Source: Thereva unica (Eukaryota > Arthropoda > Insecta > Diptera > Therevidae). From it: a stretch of 64,000 nucleotides of DNA. The notes under the pieces were generated by a model, which did no database searches, was not told the DNA's origin, and saw nothing but the letters and a program-made list of their open reading frames with translations. Position 1 is the stretch's first letter. The number at the start of each line of letters is the position of its first letter. This document shows, piece after piece, positions 31,490 through 42,189 of this stretch. The stretch lies in contig CATLJY010000062.1 of NCBI GenBank assembly GCA_949987705.1, positions 23,790 to 87,789 of the forward strand, given 5' to 3'. Made by a program: the position numbers and the translations under genes.

Positions 31490-33555
31490 TATAACGGTCG
31501 GTTGAAAATTTATTTTAATTGGGCAATTTATTTTGGAATCAACCTGTAAGGGGAAATTTCGCTCAAAATCACTTGGTACTAAAAAGGGAAATTTTAAGAA
31601 GTAGGCGAGGAAAGAAAAAAACAAAAATAGAGGAAAGAAAAATTTGACAGTCAGTTCCTAGAGTTTTTGCCGAGAGGTTAGCAAGTTTTTTTGCGGTCCG
31701 TTGGGAGAGCCTTAGTCCCGATTTAGTCGGTCAGTTCTCGAAAGTTTTTTATCAGTCCGAGTTAGTCCGAGGTTTGTGAGACAGTTTTTTGGAATACCGA
31801 AATAAAATTCCCTTCGCTCGGGAAAAAATTGGTAAAACAAAAAAACTCGTTGTCCGGGTGTAAGATTGGTTGTGACGAAATAACTAGGGGCGGCTACCGT
31901 GTTAACTCCCAAACTGATGGCAAGCTAGAAAGTAAACCGAAAGCGTCAAAAACGAAGAAAAAGTAAAACCAACCAAAAGGGCTCGAGAAACCAGCGACGA
32001 AGAATCCTGCTTTTCATTTACCGGAGACAAAAAGGACTGGCATCATATGTGAAGCAAGGCGGTCATTCTACATCCAGCGGCAAATTTCGAAAGAGGATAT
32101 TTGGTGCTATTCTTTTTATCAATTGGATTGCACATCTGGTTGTCAACCTGAAATCGGCGCAGTTTCTCAAGAGGGTAACAAAATTTCGCAGTATTAACAC
32201 GGAAGTGATTGGCTGCACTGGTGATTCTCATTTTTGGCATTACTGGAACCACCGCGTGAGGTTAGCGGTGTATTAAAGGTAAATATCCCACTATTGAGCG
32301 TTAATACCCACATAATATCGAAGGAGTGCGGAATATATATGGAAGAAGGGGGCCTTCATTGCGGGCACCTTTCAGTATTAATCATCGAGGTATTTTACGG
32401 CAGATTACTATTAATGAGTGACTTGGTGGCAGATCTGTTGATGAAATTCGGCGCCTGGTGAACGCGTTTCCAGTTACGGATAGTTATGGTGAACAGGCAT
32501 TCCCAGGGCTACCGAGCCTTATCTACAATATGCTAAGGGGCTCGCTTTGGTTTTATCAGGAAGAAATAAAGAAAGTTAATCCTTTGACTTTGTCCGAGGA
32601 CGAATGGAAATAGGTGTCGTATGTTAGTACATTTGAAGATTTTTGATTACCTGTTTTGTTCGTGAGTACGCCACAAAATCAGAGAAAATAAAAAAAATAT
32701 ACAATAAATATATAAAGAAAACAAAAAAAAAAACACAGACATACACAAGAGAAAATAACAGTTTCATTTTATCTCTATATAAAAATTTTAATTGCCTTAT
32801 ATTGTTAATTTTAACCTTATTTATCTTTGTTTATACATTTGATTGGACTTTATTAGAAATATTTTTTTATCTTGATGTTTACAGGTAAATAGATTTTCTT
32901 TAATTGCATCCTTGAGTTAAGATATCTTTTGTAAAAAAAAACGAAACGACGCAATGGTACCACGGCGACGTGTTTTTTTAATCTTTCGTAATTATTGAAG
33001 TATACGTACTGGTACAGTACTGTTTTGTTTGAATGTGAGAATTTTGAATGGTTTATGGTTAATTAATATCGAATTGTATTGAATTACCTTCTTTTTGGTG
33101 ATACCTGTAACAGACAGAAAATATTAAAGGATTGAAATGATAATTGCCATGGGTTAAAGTTTTTTTTTGAATGGTTGGGGCGGAATGTATCTCTTTCAGG
33201 GTTCTTAAGTAGTGCCTTTCCTTGTCAGCTGGTGGTTATCCAGACTATGAGCTGGCAAGGGACCGCACTACAGGACACGGCACAGGCGAGGACCGGAAAA
33301 TGATGGAGGCGGAATCCAAAGTTGCACAGGCACAGGTAAGTGGTGAACCAACCGCGGTAAGGCCCGGCCACACACCCCACGTCCCCTCCGGCGAGCTAGA
33401 TAACTCCGTGTGGCCGGTGTAGGAGTTCCGGATTTTCTTTTTATTTCTTGTGTCTGGTGTTGGCTCCTTGGCCATGCTCTTCCGGGCTTGTGGCTAAGGG
33501 GGTAACACCTCGCATAAGTGGCGCCCACTATTTTCTCGCGCCATTATGCTGGTAC
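31490..33555 (+). repeat. 3' LTR (about 2,066 bp)
   Basis: Same sequence as the 5' LTR apart from one extra A in a homopolymer near 32,722-32,732. It is followed by AGGCG, the target duplication, and then by the captured spacer of the rolling-circle composite. The purine tract before it (CCGAGGGTA) is weak as a polypurine tract. Confidence 0.93.
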
Positions 33556-35896
33556 AGGCGTGTATAAAAACATGGAAAATACTTACATGTTTCCAGGAAG
33601 ATATTAGTGACCTAAAACACTAAAAGCGAGAAAGAAAACATAAAAAACTAGCGCCCACTGCGAACCATGAAACCAACCGAACCGAAACTGACATTCATGT
33701 TTTGTATCGCGGATCAGCTGAAAAACCGAATGTCAAAAGGGCAGCAATGCCAGGTAACCGCGAAAAATAATCCCTTGAAGGGAATTTTAATAATTTTAAT
33801 ATTTAAATTTACTCAGTGAGTGGGAGAGAAACAGCAAATATTAAAAAGGGATATAAAATCGATGTTGCATGTCTATAAGGAAGATCATAAATTACACAAT
33901 CCATAAATTATGGCAACTGCAATAAAGGGAGAATTTAAAGAATTAAGACCATTTAAAAGAAAAATAAAAACAATTCATGAAGAAAAGAATTTTAGAAATT
34001 TGTTGACGCAAAAATTATAAACTCTTACAACAAAATAATTACGTTTAAATTTATGGATACGCTGCATATCGGCTTACAAGTTATAGGAAAACTGCCGATC
34101 GACACAAAACCCTATTTAATCAGGAACATTAAGCAGCCAGTTTCATTTATTCGTGCGCTTTTGGACACCAAAAATTGTAGGGAAAATTAGTCATGACCTG
34201 AAGGTCATTAATTCTTGGAATGCAATTTGTCCCTCGTGGAATGTAAATGTGGTGAAAGAAACATTTTTTGGTTGCAACGTGGGAAGACAACCTGTGCTCA
34301 TTTAACTTATGTTATAACCCTGTTTTTTAAGTTTCTAAATGTTACGGATTTGGTTGAATTTGCAATGTATTAAAACACACATATGTGTAGTTAAATGAAT
34401 TTAAGAATTGAAAGGGCAATTTTTATGTATAAATTTTTTAATGAAAATGAGTTTTTTTTTGAATGTTAAATAAAACTAGTTGGGATGTGGGTTCGACCCT
34501 TTCGGTCCACACGATCAACTTCCCAGTATGATGGTTGTTGAATATTATGATTGGATATTTTAATAATAAATGAACAATAGGTAATATAGAATATATGTAT
34601 AATACCGAGAATTCGTCACAATTGTTTATCAATATTTTCGCTAAAATGTCAAACTAAATGTGCGCACTTACAAGATTAGGTATTAATGTGTTTCGGCACC
34701 TCAATGAAGTCGATATAGTTTTTAGTTCGCGCCGTATCGTGCAGGTACAAAAATCACTTAAGTCATTTAAACCAAAAAACCGCTGGACCGAATATTATAA
34801 AAATCTTTTCAGAATATATTGTCGCTAATACGCTTCGAACGGCACCTCAAGTAAGTCAATATCTTTTGTGGTTCGGGCCATATCGTGCAGGTACAAAAAT
34901 TACTTACACCGCTTAAATAAAAAAACGGCTCGACCGAATTTTATGAAAATCTTTTCAGATCATATTTTGGTTAATACTTTTCGAACGGCGCCTCAACTAA
35001 GTCGATATTTTTTATAGTTCGCGCGATATCGTGCATGTACAAAAATCACTTAAGTCATTTAAACCAAAAAACCGCTGGACCGAATACTATAAAAATCTTT
35101 TCAGATTATATTGTCGCTAATACGCTTCGAACGGCACCTCAAGTAAGTCAATATCTTTCGTGGTTCGGGCGATATCGTGCAGGTACAAAAATCACTAACG
35201 TCGCTTAAACAAAAAAACGGCTGGACCGAATGTCATGAAAATCTTTTCAGATCATATTTTGGTTAATACGCTTCGAACGACACCTCAACGAAGTGGATAT
35301 CAGTTTTGGTTCGCGCGTTATCGTGCAGGAAAAAATGACCACATCCGTACGCACATACACACACACACACACGCACATACTTCCTCCCAATTTTTTGCTT
35401 AAAATGCTCCTGGGACCTTGAAAGATGAAAATACGTTGAAATTTTCGATTTCGATTTTCGGACCGATTACAATAACTTCCTATACTGGGAAGTTAATAAT
35501 ATTAATTAATTACAAGAAATTTTTTTTGAAGATAAACAAACAATTTCACTGTATTGAAATCTATATCAGGCACATTTATTACACATACCGAGCCGAGTAT
35601 GGCACCATCGAAAAGCGGCGGTGTCGGGAATATAAAGCGATTGTTTATGTTTTACGTCTACTACCCAATGAATAAGGCTCGTTTATACAAATACCACTGA
35701 CATATAGTAATGGACTGCTAAATGAGCAAAATACCATACAAAAATATGGCACCAAAAACTATTCCTGCCTCGCTCCCACGTTAAATCCCAATGAACTGTA
35801 ATCGTCAGCGTCAACATAGAATTTACATAAATATGTACTTTTTTTTACTTTACCGTTTTTTTTTGTATCTATCTATTCCTACTCTCTATGTAATAA

Positions 35897-36644
35897 AACT
35901 AGTTGGGATGTGGGTTCGACCCTTTCGGTCCACACGATCAACTTCCCAGTATGATGGATGTTGAATATATGATTGGATATTTTAATAATAAATTAACAAT
36001 AGGCAATATAGAATATATCTATAATACCGAGAATTTGTCACAATTGTTTATCAATATTTTCGCTAAAATGTCAAACTAAATGTGCGCACTTACAAGATTA
36101 GGATGAAGAAAATGTATATAAAATTGATGTATTAATGTTTTTCGGCACTTCAATGAAGTCGATATAGTTTTTAGTTCGCGCGGTATCGTGTAGGTACAAA
36201 AATCACTTAAGTCATTTAAACCAAAAACCACTGGACCGAATATTATAAAAATCTTTTCAGATTATATTGTCGCTAATACGCTTCGAACGGCACCTCAAGT
36301 AAGTCAATATCTTTCGTGGTTCGGGCCATATCGTGCAGGTACAAAAATCACTTACGCCGCTTAAACAAAAAAACGGCTGGACCGAATTTCATGAAAATCT
36401 TTTCAGATCATATTTCGGTTAATACGCTTCGAACGACACCTTAACGAAGTCGATATCAGTTTTGGTTCGCGCGATATCCTGCAGGAAAATATGACCACAT
36501 CCGTACGCACATACACACACACACACATACTTCCTCCCAATTTTTTGCTTAAAATGCTCCTGGGACCTTGAAAGATGAAAATACGTTGAAATTTTCGATT
36601 TCGATTTTCGGACCGATTACAATAACTTCCTATACTGGGAAGTT
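35897..36644 (-). mobile_element. DINE-1/HINE-like element, shorter independent copy
   Basis: A full-ended copy: it starts (reading the plus strand) with AACTAGTTGGGATGTGGG, the complement of the 3' hairpin and CTAG end, and finishes with CTATACTGGGAAGTT. It has about three internal ~146-bp units instead of five, accounting for its 748-bp length. It is inserted in the small hAT element 0.4 kb from the composite and is not part of it. Confidence 0.88.
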
Positions 36645-36766
36645 AATAAATAATAAATAGTAAATTTTTTATTAATAATACCGGTTTTAATACCGGTATC
36701 CCGATATTTCAAATTTGAAATATCAAATACCGGTATTCAGATTTTAGTTCGGTATTGTAAGCCCTA

Positions 36767-37030
36767 GTCATGGCTTTAGTTCTGTTAAATAAGGTTCTAT
36801 CCTCTAAAAGCCCTTCCTACCTTTTCGACTTCCTCTGTCCTCTTCGATCCTTGCGTTCAACCAAATTTCTCATTCCAGCTCATTGTTCGCTAATTGGTAG
36901 TCGCTCCTTCTTTGTGCATTCGTTTCGACTTTGGAACAATCTTCCCTGTGTGATTCAAAGAATGAGCTCAGCCACGGCTTTCAGAAGGCAAGCATCTCTT
37001 TTTCTTTCTTCTTCCTCTTCTTTTTCTTAG
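36767..37030 (+). pseudogene. LINE ORF2 C-terminal part after the nested insertion
   Basis: Continues the frame cut at 21,827: the duplicated GTCATGGC is followed by coding sequence for LNKVLSSKSPSYL, RSLRSTKFLIP and RSFFVHSFRLWNNLP. This is the typical C-terminal region of CR1-group LINEs, where similar 'W N.LP' segments end the protein. It terminates in a serine-rich tail with TAG at 37,028-37,030. Only the insertion and the 5' truncation are evident defects. Confidence 0.85.
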
Positions 37031-37207
37031 ATTTTCTATCCACTTATTTTCATATCTTCTTCTGTAATTATTAATTATCCCGTCCTCTTTATCCCACTCA
37101 CTACATTTATTTATATTTAAGTTAGATTACCTGTTTTAAAATGTACTCTAAAAGATGTATGATCTTGTGTACCTTGCCAATAAATTTATTATTATTATTA
37201 TTATTAA

Positions 37208-37812
37208 TAGAAACGCATAAAATTTCCGCCAGGTTTTCAAGCTTTAGCTAGGTAAAAATAGATGGCTTTTTGATTTTTCAGTTAAAATAAACTGTCAGAT
37301 TAATTATTATATGGGGTATTTTGAAAGTAAACAAAACAAGTAACAGTTTAAAGTGAATAATATTAATAATAATGGAATTTAAAAAATTATAAAATGGATA
37401 ATATTGATAGATATAATACGGTAAGATAAAAAAAATTGTTTTATTATATCTTTGTTTACTTCTTATATCAAAAATCGCGTTCCATTGGCCATGTACTCGG
37501 GAGTAGAAAAAATCTCCCAATGGAACGCAGTTATTATTCTCCTCAATATAGGATATACAAAATGCTCTGAGATTAATGACAATCATGACATTGAGCTACT
37601 GGCTATTCTTTGTAAGTTCGTAATAGGTACGGAAATTGTGATGAGCGACATTCATGACGATTTACAAAGTATCATCTCAAGCTGAAATGTATTTCGTCTC
37701 AAGCCGAAATGTATTTATTCGATTTTTTAAAGACGCCAAATTGTGAATTTTCGGGCTGACAGTTGGCACCAGTTTTACGAAATTGTTGACCTTTTTTAAC
37801 GATATTTTTGTG
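37208..37812. other. AT-rich spacer with a short palindromic element
   Basis: At 37,477-37,528, GCGTTCCATTGG and CCAATGGAACGC face each other around ACTCGGGAGT, a 52-bp near-palindrome. The same GCGTTCCATTGGG...CTACTCC arm stands at 20,632, directly beside the LINE start. A 24-bp direct duplication (CTCAAGC(T/C)GAAATGTATTT) is at about 37,676-37,722. No gene is recognised. Confidence 0.5.
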
Positions 37813-37904
37813 GAAAAAATCTGGTTGCCTGTAAAGTCCATATACGGGCGAAGTTTTTACGTGACAAGAAGACGTTGTCTTTCTGAACTTCTCTATACTG
37901 AAAT

Positions 37905-39380
37905 TCAACTGTTTTTAATCTGGGTAATTCTGTTAAGGATAGGACGATGATATGAGAAATATGAAATGAAAGGAAGTGTTTCCATTGTGATGTGCCTTGC
38001 GAAAGTCAAGTCGATGATTGTTACTTTTAATGTAGTTGACTTAGAAACATCTGATACGCATTCGAGATTGTACATATCTTTCATGAATTTGAGACACCTG
38101 TCGTCAGTCTTCACATTGGTGTTGAAATCACCACACAGAAGGACTGGTATGCTAGAATCAACTTCCAGGAACGGATGCACGGACTGGCTGTTGTGAACAT
38201 ACGGATTGAGTCCTTGGGATAGTAACATTCCGATGTCCTGCAACCTAGCTCCTGGATGAATATATAAAGCGCTGAGCACAAACTTGAAGATAGTATCAGC
38301 GGTAAAGCAAGTAACTTCAGCCAAGCACATGTCACCTGCAGTTACGATGTGACGAGCTGCGTCTGTAATCGCAATTTGGACTACTTTTGCTGTAGATGTC
38401 GATGATAATTTGCGATAGATCGCTACTCCACCAGCTGCGTTGGTATCTGAGTTTGCTTGATTGTTCTTTCTGGATATGCACTCATAATCCTTGATTGGAA
38501 CTGGTTCACGATTGTCTCGCATCCACGTTTCGGTCAGTACTAAATAGTCAGATATTGGTATGACTATATCCGTTTCCATTTCCAGGGCGTGGGCGCTTAA
38601 ACTTTGACAGTTGATGTTCGTCACGATAGTTTGTCCAGCGTCGGTAGCGTCATCACAAAATTTTACTGCTTTTTTGGTGATTGTGTTGAGAGGGTGTCGA
38701 CCAAGTCGATTGTATTCATCGCGGATATCTCGCGTGGTGTCTGAGTCGTTTCCTTGTCGACCATGTTTGAAATTGAAGCAAGAATCCTTGTCCGTAATGA
38801 TATGCAAGCCGTTGATACTCGTTACGCGACTCATGGCCACATACCCCAATTGTTGTGGTTGCTTGGGAGAGTACTTATAAACGATGACTTCAAATGTCCC
38901 ACCTTGGGACTTGTGGATCGTAATGGCACAAGCAGGCACGCATGGAAACTGTTTTCGTTTGCATTTCACTGATTTAGACAGTGTAATGTTAACAATCTTT
39001 TTGTACACTGGTACCCAATCGACGGACAAAGTATTTGGTTTGCTAAGCACATGTGGTCGACATTTGATTTTGGCTTTGGCACCCGTATTTTTGTCTGGGA
39101 ACTCAAACCAAAGAGTGATGATAACATCTTTGGTTGGCGGCAAAGTTGTGCTTGTCGATGGACCTGCTGCGGCAGAATGGTCATGGTCGCAAGGTTCCAT
39201 AGCACCGTTAACCAATCCATCCGAAACATCGATGTTAGAGGTAATCATGTAAGGATACCCTTCTGCTAATGGCAACATGTATGGCAATCCGTCCGTCTCC
39301 GAAACCGACATCTTGTGAAGTTGCCCTTGATACTGGCGCTTTTCAGAATTATCCAATATTTCCAAGCATAATATCAGTGG
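37905..39380 (-). pseudogene. Helentron helicase motifs V-VI plus AP-endonuclease-like domain
   Basis: The frame (open from 39,509; genuine coding from about 39,380) carries AITIHKSQGGTFEV (motif V) and YVAMSRVTSINGLHI (motif VI), then a C-terminal endonuclease/exonuclease/phosphatase-fold domain: TNINCQSLSAH, YLVLTETW (catalytic Glu), NAAGGVAIYRK, LLCGDFNTN, ID-TF and FSYHRP, where the usual SDH is SYH. A Pif1 helicase followed by such a domain is characteristic of Helentrons rather than canonical Helitrons. The endonuclease domain itself is undisrupted. Confidence 0.85.
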
Positions 39381-40053
39381 TGATACAGTTGTGTGCGTTG
39401 TTAATTGCACTTCGATTGTAAGATTCAACTTCTTCGTTACTGTAATACAACCGAACAGCATTGGGAACGTTCTCTTTGCACCAGGATTCGCTCTTGTGCC
39501 TGGACTCAATAAGTGCGATGTTATTGAGACTTAGTTTAAGTCCATTTCCAATTTTGGTGAGAATCGTGGAAAACCGCTCGTCAGTTTGTCGTACAACACG
39601 TACCAGTGGAAAGTATTTGATGCTTTGCCACAGTACAGTTCCACCCTGTTGGTTGCCTGGAACTGCGTAACACGGAAGGGCACGTACCGGTGGTAGCTGT
39701 CTAAAATCTCCGCACAAGATCACATAAATGCCTCCAAATGGTTGGTCGTAAACGCCGGTAATCTGCTGCAGTCGGTAATTCATTTTACCGAGTATAGCGG
39801 CACTCATCATGCCGATCTCGTCGATGAAAACAGCTCTCACGCCAACGAACATATTTCTAAAGGCTTGCAACGTTTCGGTGGATAGAAGTTTTTGAACTCT
39901 AGAAGTTGTGATACGAAACGCTGAGTGAACTGTCGTTCCACCAAGAGGGGCTGCTGCTTTACCGGTGCTCGCACAAGCTACGTAGGCGTTGTTAAGTGAG
40001 TTGTGATTTTGAGTGTAACGATTGTAACAAATGTTGAAGAGGTTTAAACACAA
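39349..40053 (-). pseudogene. Helentron Pif1-type helicase fragment, motifs Ia-III
   Basis: Rolling-circle transposons encode a 5'-3' DNA helicase of the Pif1 type. Here VACASTGKAAAPLGG (motif Ia region), FIDEIGMMS (motif II) and LCGDFRQLPPV (motif III) are clear, then VVRQTDERF. The Walker A loop that should precede is absent: the frame opens at LCLNLFNICYNRYTQ. A frameshift near 39,350 (after IMLG) separates this part from the downstream 37,905-39,509 frame. The shared deletion is found in all long copies of the window. Confidence 0.85.
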
Positions 40054-40487
40054 TCTAAACTCGAGATTTGTAATATCGTTAAACCTTATTTCAAGTTATA
40101 AATAATCTGTCATTTAATTAATGTTAGTTTAATTGTGTTTAAATGTGATTGTTGTAAATGACATTAATCTAATCACTTTACTATGTCATGACATACTCAG
40201 TAGACGAAAACTTACCATACGTCGTTCATTGTGAATGGACGTCAGCATCTGAGTGTGACATGTTTTTCGAAAATGCCTTCTAGCTGCACCGATTTATAAG
40301 ACGTTGTCACGTCAAAACCCTCTAAAGTAATACAGCAATTATATAATAGATACAGGGCCGGTGTGTGGTTTTTTTTGCGCACGGTGCAGTAGGCAATATT
40401 GCGCCCCATTAGCTAGTCATATAAACAAAGCTTCTTTCATCTGGATAGCAAGGACTAAAACAATTTGCAATGAATTCATGAAGTGTT

Positions 40488-41257
40488 GTTATCATCACTC
40501 TTTGGTTTGAGTTCCCAGACAAAAATACGGGTGCCAAAGCCAAAATCAAATGTCGACCACATGTGAACCAGTTCCAATCAAGGATTATGAGTGCATATCC
40601 AGAAAGAACAATCAAGCAAACTCAGATACCAACGCAGCTGGTGGAGTAGCGATCTATCGCAAATTATCATCGACATCTACAGCAAAAGTAGTCCAAATTG
40701 CGATTACAGACGCAGCTCGTCACATCGTAACTGCAGGTGACATGTGCTTGGCTGAAGTTACTTGCTTTACCGCTGATACTATCTTCAAGTTTGTGCTCAG
40801 CGCTTTATATATTCATCCAGGAGCTAGGTTGCAGGACATCGGAATGTTACTATCCCAAGGACTCAATCCGTATGTTCACAACAGCCAGTCCGTGCATCCG
40901 TTCCTGGAAGTTGATTCTAGCATACCAGTCCTTCTGTGTGGTGATTTCAACACCAATGTGAAGACTGACGACAGGTGTCTCAAATTCATGAAAGATATGT
41001 ACAATCTCGAATGCGTATCAGATGTTTCTAAGTCAACTACATTAAAAGTAACAATCATCGACTTGACTTTCGCAAGGCACATCACAATGGAAACACTTCC
41101 TTTCATTTCATATTTCTCATATCATCGTCCTATCCTTAACAGAATTACCCAGATTAAAAACAGTTGAATTTCAGTATAGAGAAGTTCAGAAAGACAACGT
41201 CTTCTTGTCACGTAAAAACTTCGCCCGTATATGGACTTTACAGGCAACCAGATTTTT
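40488..41257 (+). mobile_element. Helentron fragment, copy 2, inverted relative to copy 1
   Basis: Opens with about 76 bp of the helicase region (GTTATCATCACTCTTTGGTT to CGACCACATGTG at 40,563), then jumps to the endonuclease-domain coding sequence (AACCAGTTCCAATC), an internal loss of roughly 540 bp. From there to the 3' end it mirrors 37,814-38,510, including two shared variants, so it derives from copy 1 or the same source. No 5' end is present. Confidence 0.8.
40550..41167 (+). CDS. AP-endonuclease-like domain ORF from the Helentron fragment
   Basis: 205 codons covering most of the endonuclease/exonuclease/phosphatase-like domain: NAAGGVAIYRK, a long central part, LLCGDFNTNVKTDD, a STTLKVTIIDLTF block and FSYHRPIL before the stop. 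The first residues (MSTTCE) come from the deletion junction, and the N-terminal NxxS and LTETW glutamate segments are missing, so catalysis is unlikely. It is an open relic rather than a demonstrated gene. Confidence 0.6.
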   Translation: MSTTCEPVPIKDYECISRKNNQANSDTNAAGGVAIYRKLSSTSTAKVVQIAITDAARHIVTAGDMCLAEVTCFTADTIFKFVLSALYIHPGARLQDIGMLLSQGLNPYVHNSQSVHPFLEVDSSIPVLLCGDFNTNVKTDDRCLKFMKDMYNLECVSDVSKSTTLKVTIIDLTFARHITMETLPFISYFSYHRPILNRITQIKNS

Positions 41258-41965
41258 CTTATTTTATGTTTTATATCCTTCGTAAAATTCTCAAAATTAT
41301 AAGCTGTGAAAGTATCTATGAAACCTATGCTGTTTAAACATTGCACCAAATGAATTAGGCAGTGAACATTGTAAGTATTTAACAAAGTCTTTTGGTAAAC
41401 TCTGAGAAAATTTCCATATTAGCCACATAACTTTTAGGACAAGATATTAGTCGATAAAAGCAATGTAGAAGATAGAAATGATAGCACATATCTGATGAAA
41501 TTAGGTCTCTTAAAGCAATTATACATGTATACTTTACAAACAGTATAAATTCAGATGCTTTATATCGATAAATGTCATCCAACGATCTGGGCTTACGATT
41601 AAATTCTTTTGGAATAAATGGTGCTAAAGAAACAAATCGTAGTCATAATTCATTTTTCTGCTTCCATTGTCTCTGTACTTAACATTCGAACTAATATTTT
41701 CCAGTGGCGTTTCGTAAGGTTCAGGATAAGCGAAGCAGCGCACGGCGAACGATAAAAGTATCGAAACCTTTAAATAAAAAAAACTTAAAAATAACTATAG
41801 TGGAGTCATATAAGCAAAACATAATTAATTGTTTGTAGTCTAAAAAATTTCGTTTGGAACATGTTAGTTATATCGAATACTATACGAAATCGGAAAAGAT
41901 ATAGAGATAATATGAAATTTTTATCTGTACGCATTAATTTTGGTTTTTTGTTTATAACTTCGATT
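41258..41965. other. AT-rich spacer, no gene recognised
   Basis: No motif-bearing frame, RNA gene or element end is visible. It separates the ends of two Helentron copies. Confidence 0.45.
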
Positions 41966-42189
41966 TTGACGTGACAACGTCTATTAAAACGATGAACGCC
42001 GGCTGCATGCACGAAAAATGATGACTCATTGTCCCGTTATGTCCCGTTATGTCCCGTTATCTCCGAAGTAATTTTAAAAATTTGATCGTAGTAATCTTAA
42101 AAATTTGATTAAAATTGTCAATATTTAATTAGATTAAATTTGTCAAATTGTCAACAATAAGCAAAGCAAGCCAAACACTCTGTCTCCTA

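Larger units (their letters stand above)
23183..33555 (+). mobile_element. Complete Ty3/Gypsy LTR retrotransposon, Osvaldo/Ulysses-like architecture
   Basis: 10,373 bp: 5' LTR, tRNA-Lys-type primer site, 1.4-kb leader, intact gag and pol, a 3' segment with a tRNA-Lys-like sequence, and 3' LTR. No env is recognisable. A 5-bp (or 6-bp) target duplication AGGCG(T) flanks it, and the empty site is present at 14,585-14,589. LTRs are about 2.07 kb, unusually long, as in Drosophila Ulysses, which together with the Lys primer suggests that lineage; this is inference from architecture. LTR ends are not the usual TG...CA. Confidence 0.93.
21986..35494 (-). mobile_element. Inverted copy of the 3.13-kb rolling-circle composite, split by an LTR retrotransposon
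   Basis: It reads as the reverse complement of 12,650-15,782. Subtracting the retrotransposon (10,373 bp) and a 5-bp target duplication leaves 3,131 bp against 3,133 bp. The 2-bp difference matches one GT repeat in the first microsatellite (8 versus 9 units). Flanking sequences differ immediately outside TTAACTTCCC and CTAGT. Contains element copies at 21,986-23,030 and 34,474-35,494. Confidence 0.9.
21828..36766. mobile_element. Small hAT element in the LINE, itself loaded with insertions
   Basis: Terminal inverted repeats TAGGGCTTACAATACC at 21,828 and its complement ending at 36,766 are flanked by the 8-bp target duplication GTCATGGC (21,820-21,827 and 36,767-36,774), the hAT hallmark. 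Its own sequence amounts to about 680 bp (21,828-21,985, 35,495-35,896 and 36,645-36,766) and is rich in ATACCGGTAT motifs. It encodes nothing recognisable, so it is non-autonomous. A composite rolling-circle element and one further single copy are inserted in it. Confidence 0.9.
20650..37207 (+). mobile_element. 5'-truncated LINE of the CR1 group, split by a nested insertion
   Basis: The reverse-transcriptase frame starts at about 20,700 without any endonuclease, so the copy is 5' truncated. It is interrupted at 21,828 by a hAT element with its nested cargo and resumes at 36,767. The 3' UTR ends in AATAAATTTATTATTATTATT (about 37,182-37,207), an (ATT)n tail as expected for a target-primed LINE. 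Removing the insertion and one copy of the 8-bp target duplication restores a continuous frame. The exact 5' boundary is uncertain because it adjoins a GCGTTCCATTGG motif at 20,632. Confidence 0.85.
37814..40316 (-). mobile_element. Helentron deletion derivative, copy 1
   Basis: On the minus strand it starts TGACGTGACAACGTCTTATA (near 40,314) and ends in the segment GTCACGTAAAAACTTCGCCC followed by a CCTGTAAAG...TTTTT tail near 37,814. The same ends bound copies at 55,403 and 62,263. It carries a helicase fragment fused in order to an endonuclease-like domain but no Rep/HUH endonuclease and no Walker A motif, so it could not be autonomous. Confidence 0.82.

Noticed and set aside
12650..35494. 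Inverted 3.13-kb blocks as terminal inverted repeats of one giant transposon spanning 12.6-35.5 kb
   Set aside because: The right block lies inside a hAT element which lies inside a LINE, each with its own perfect target duplication, so the two blocks are separate insertions.
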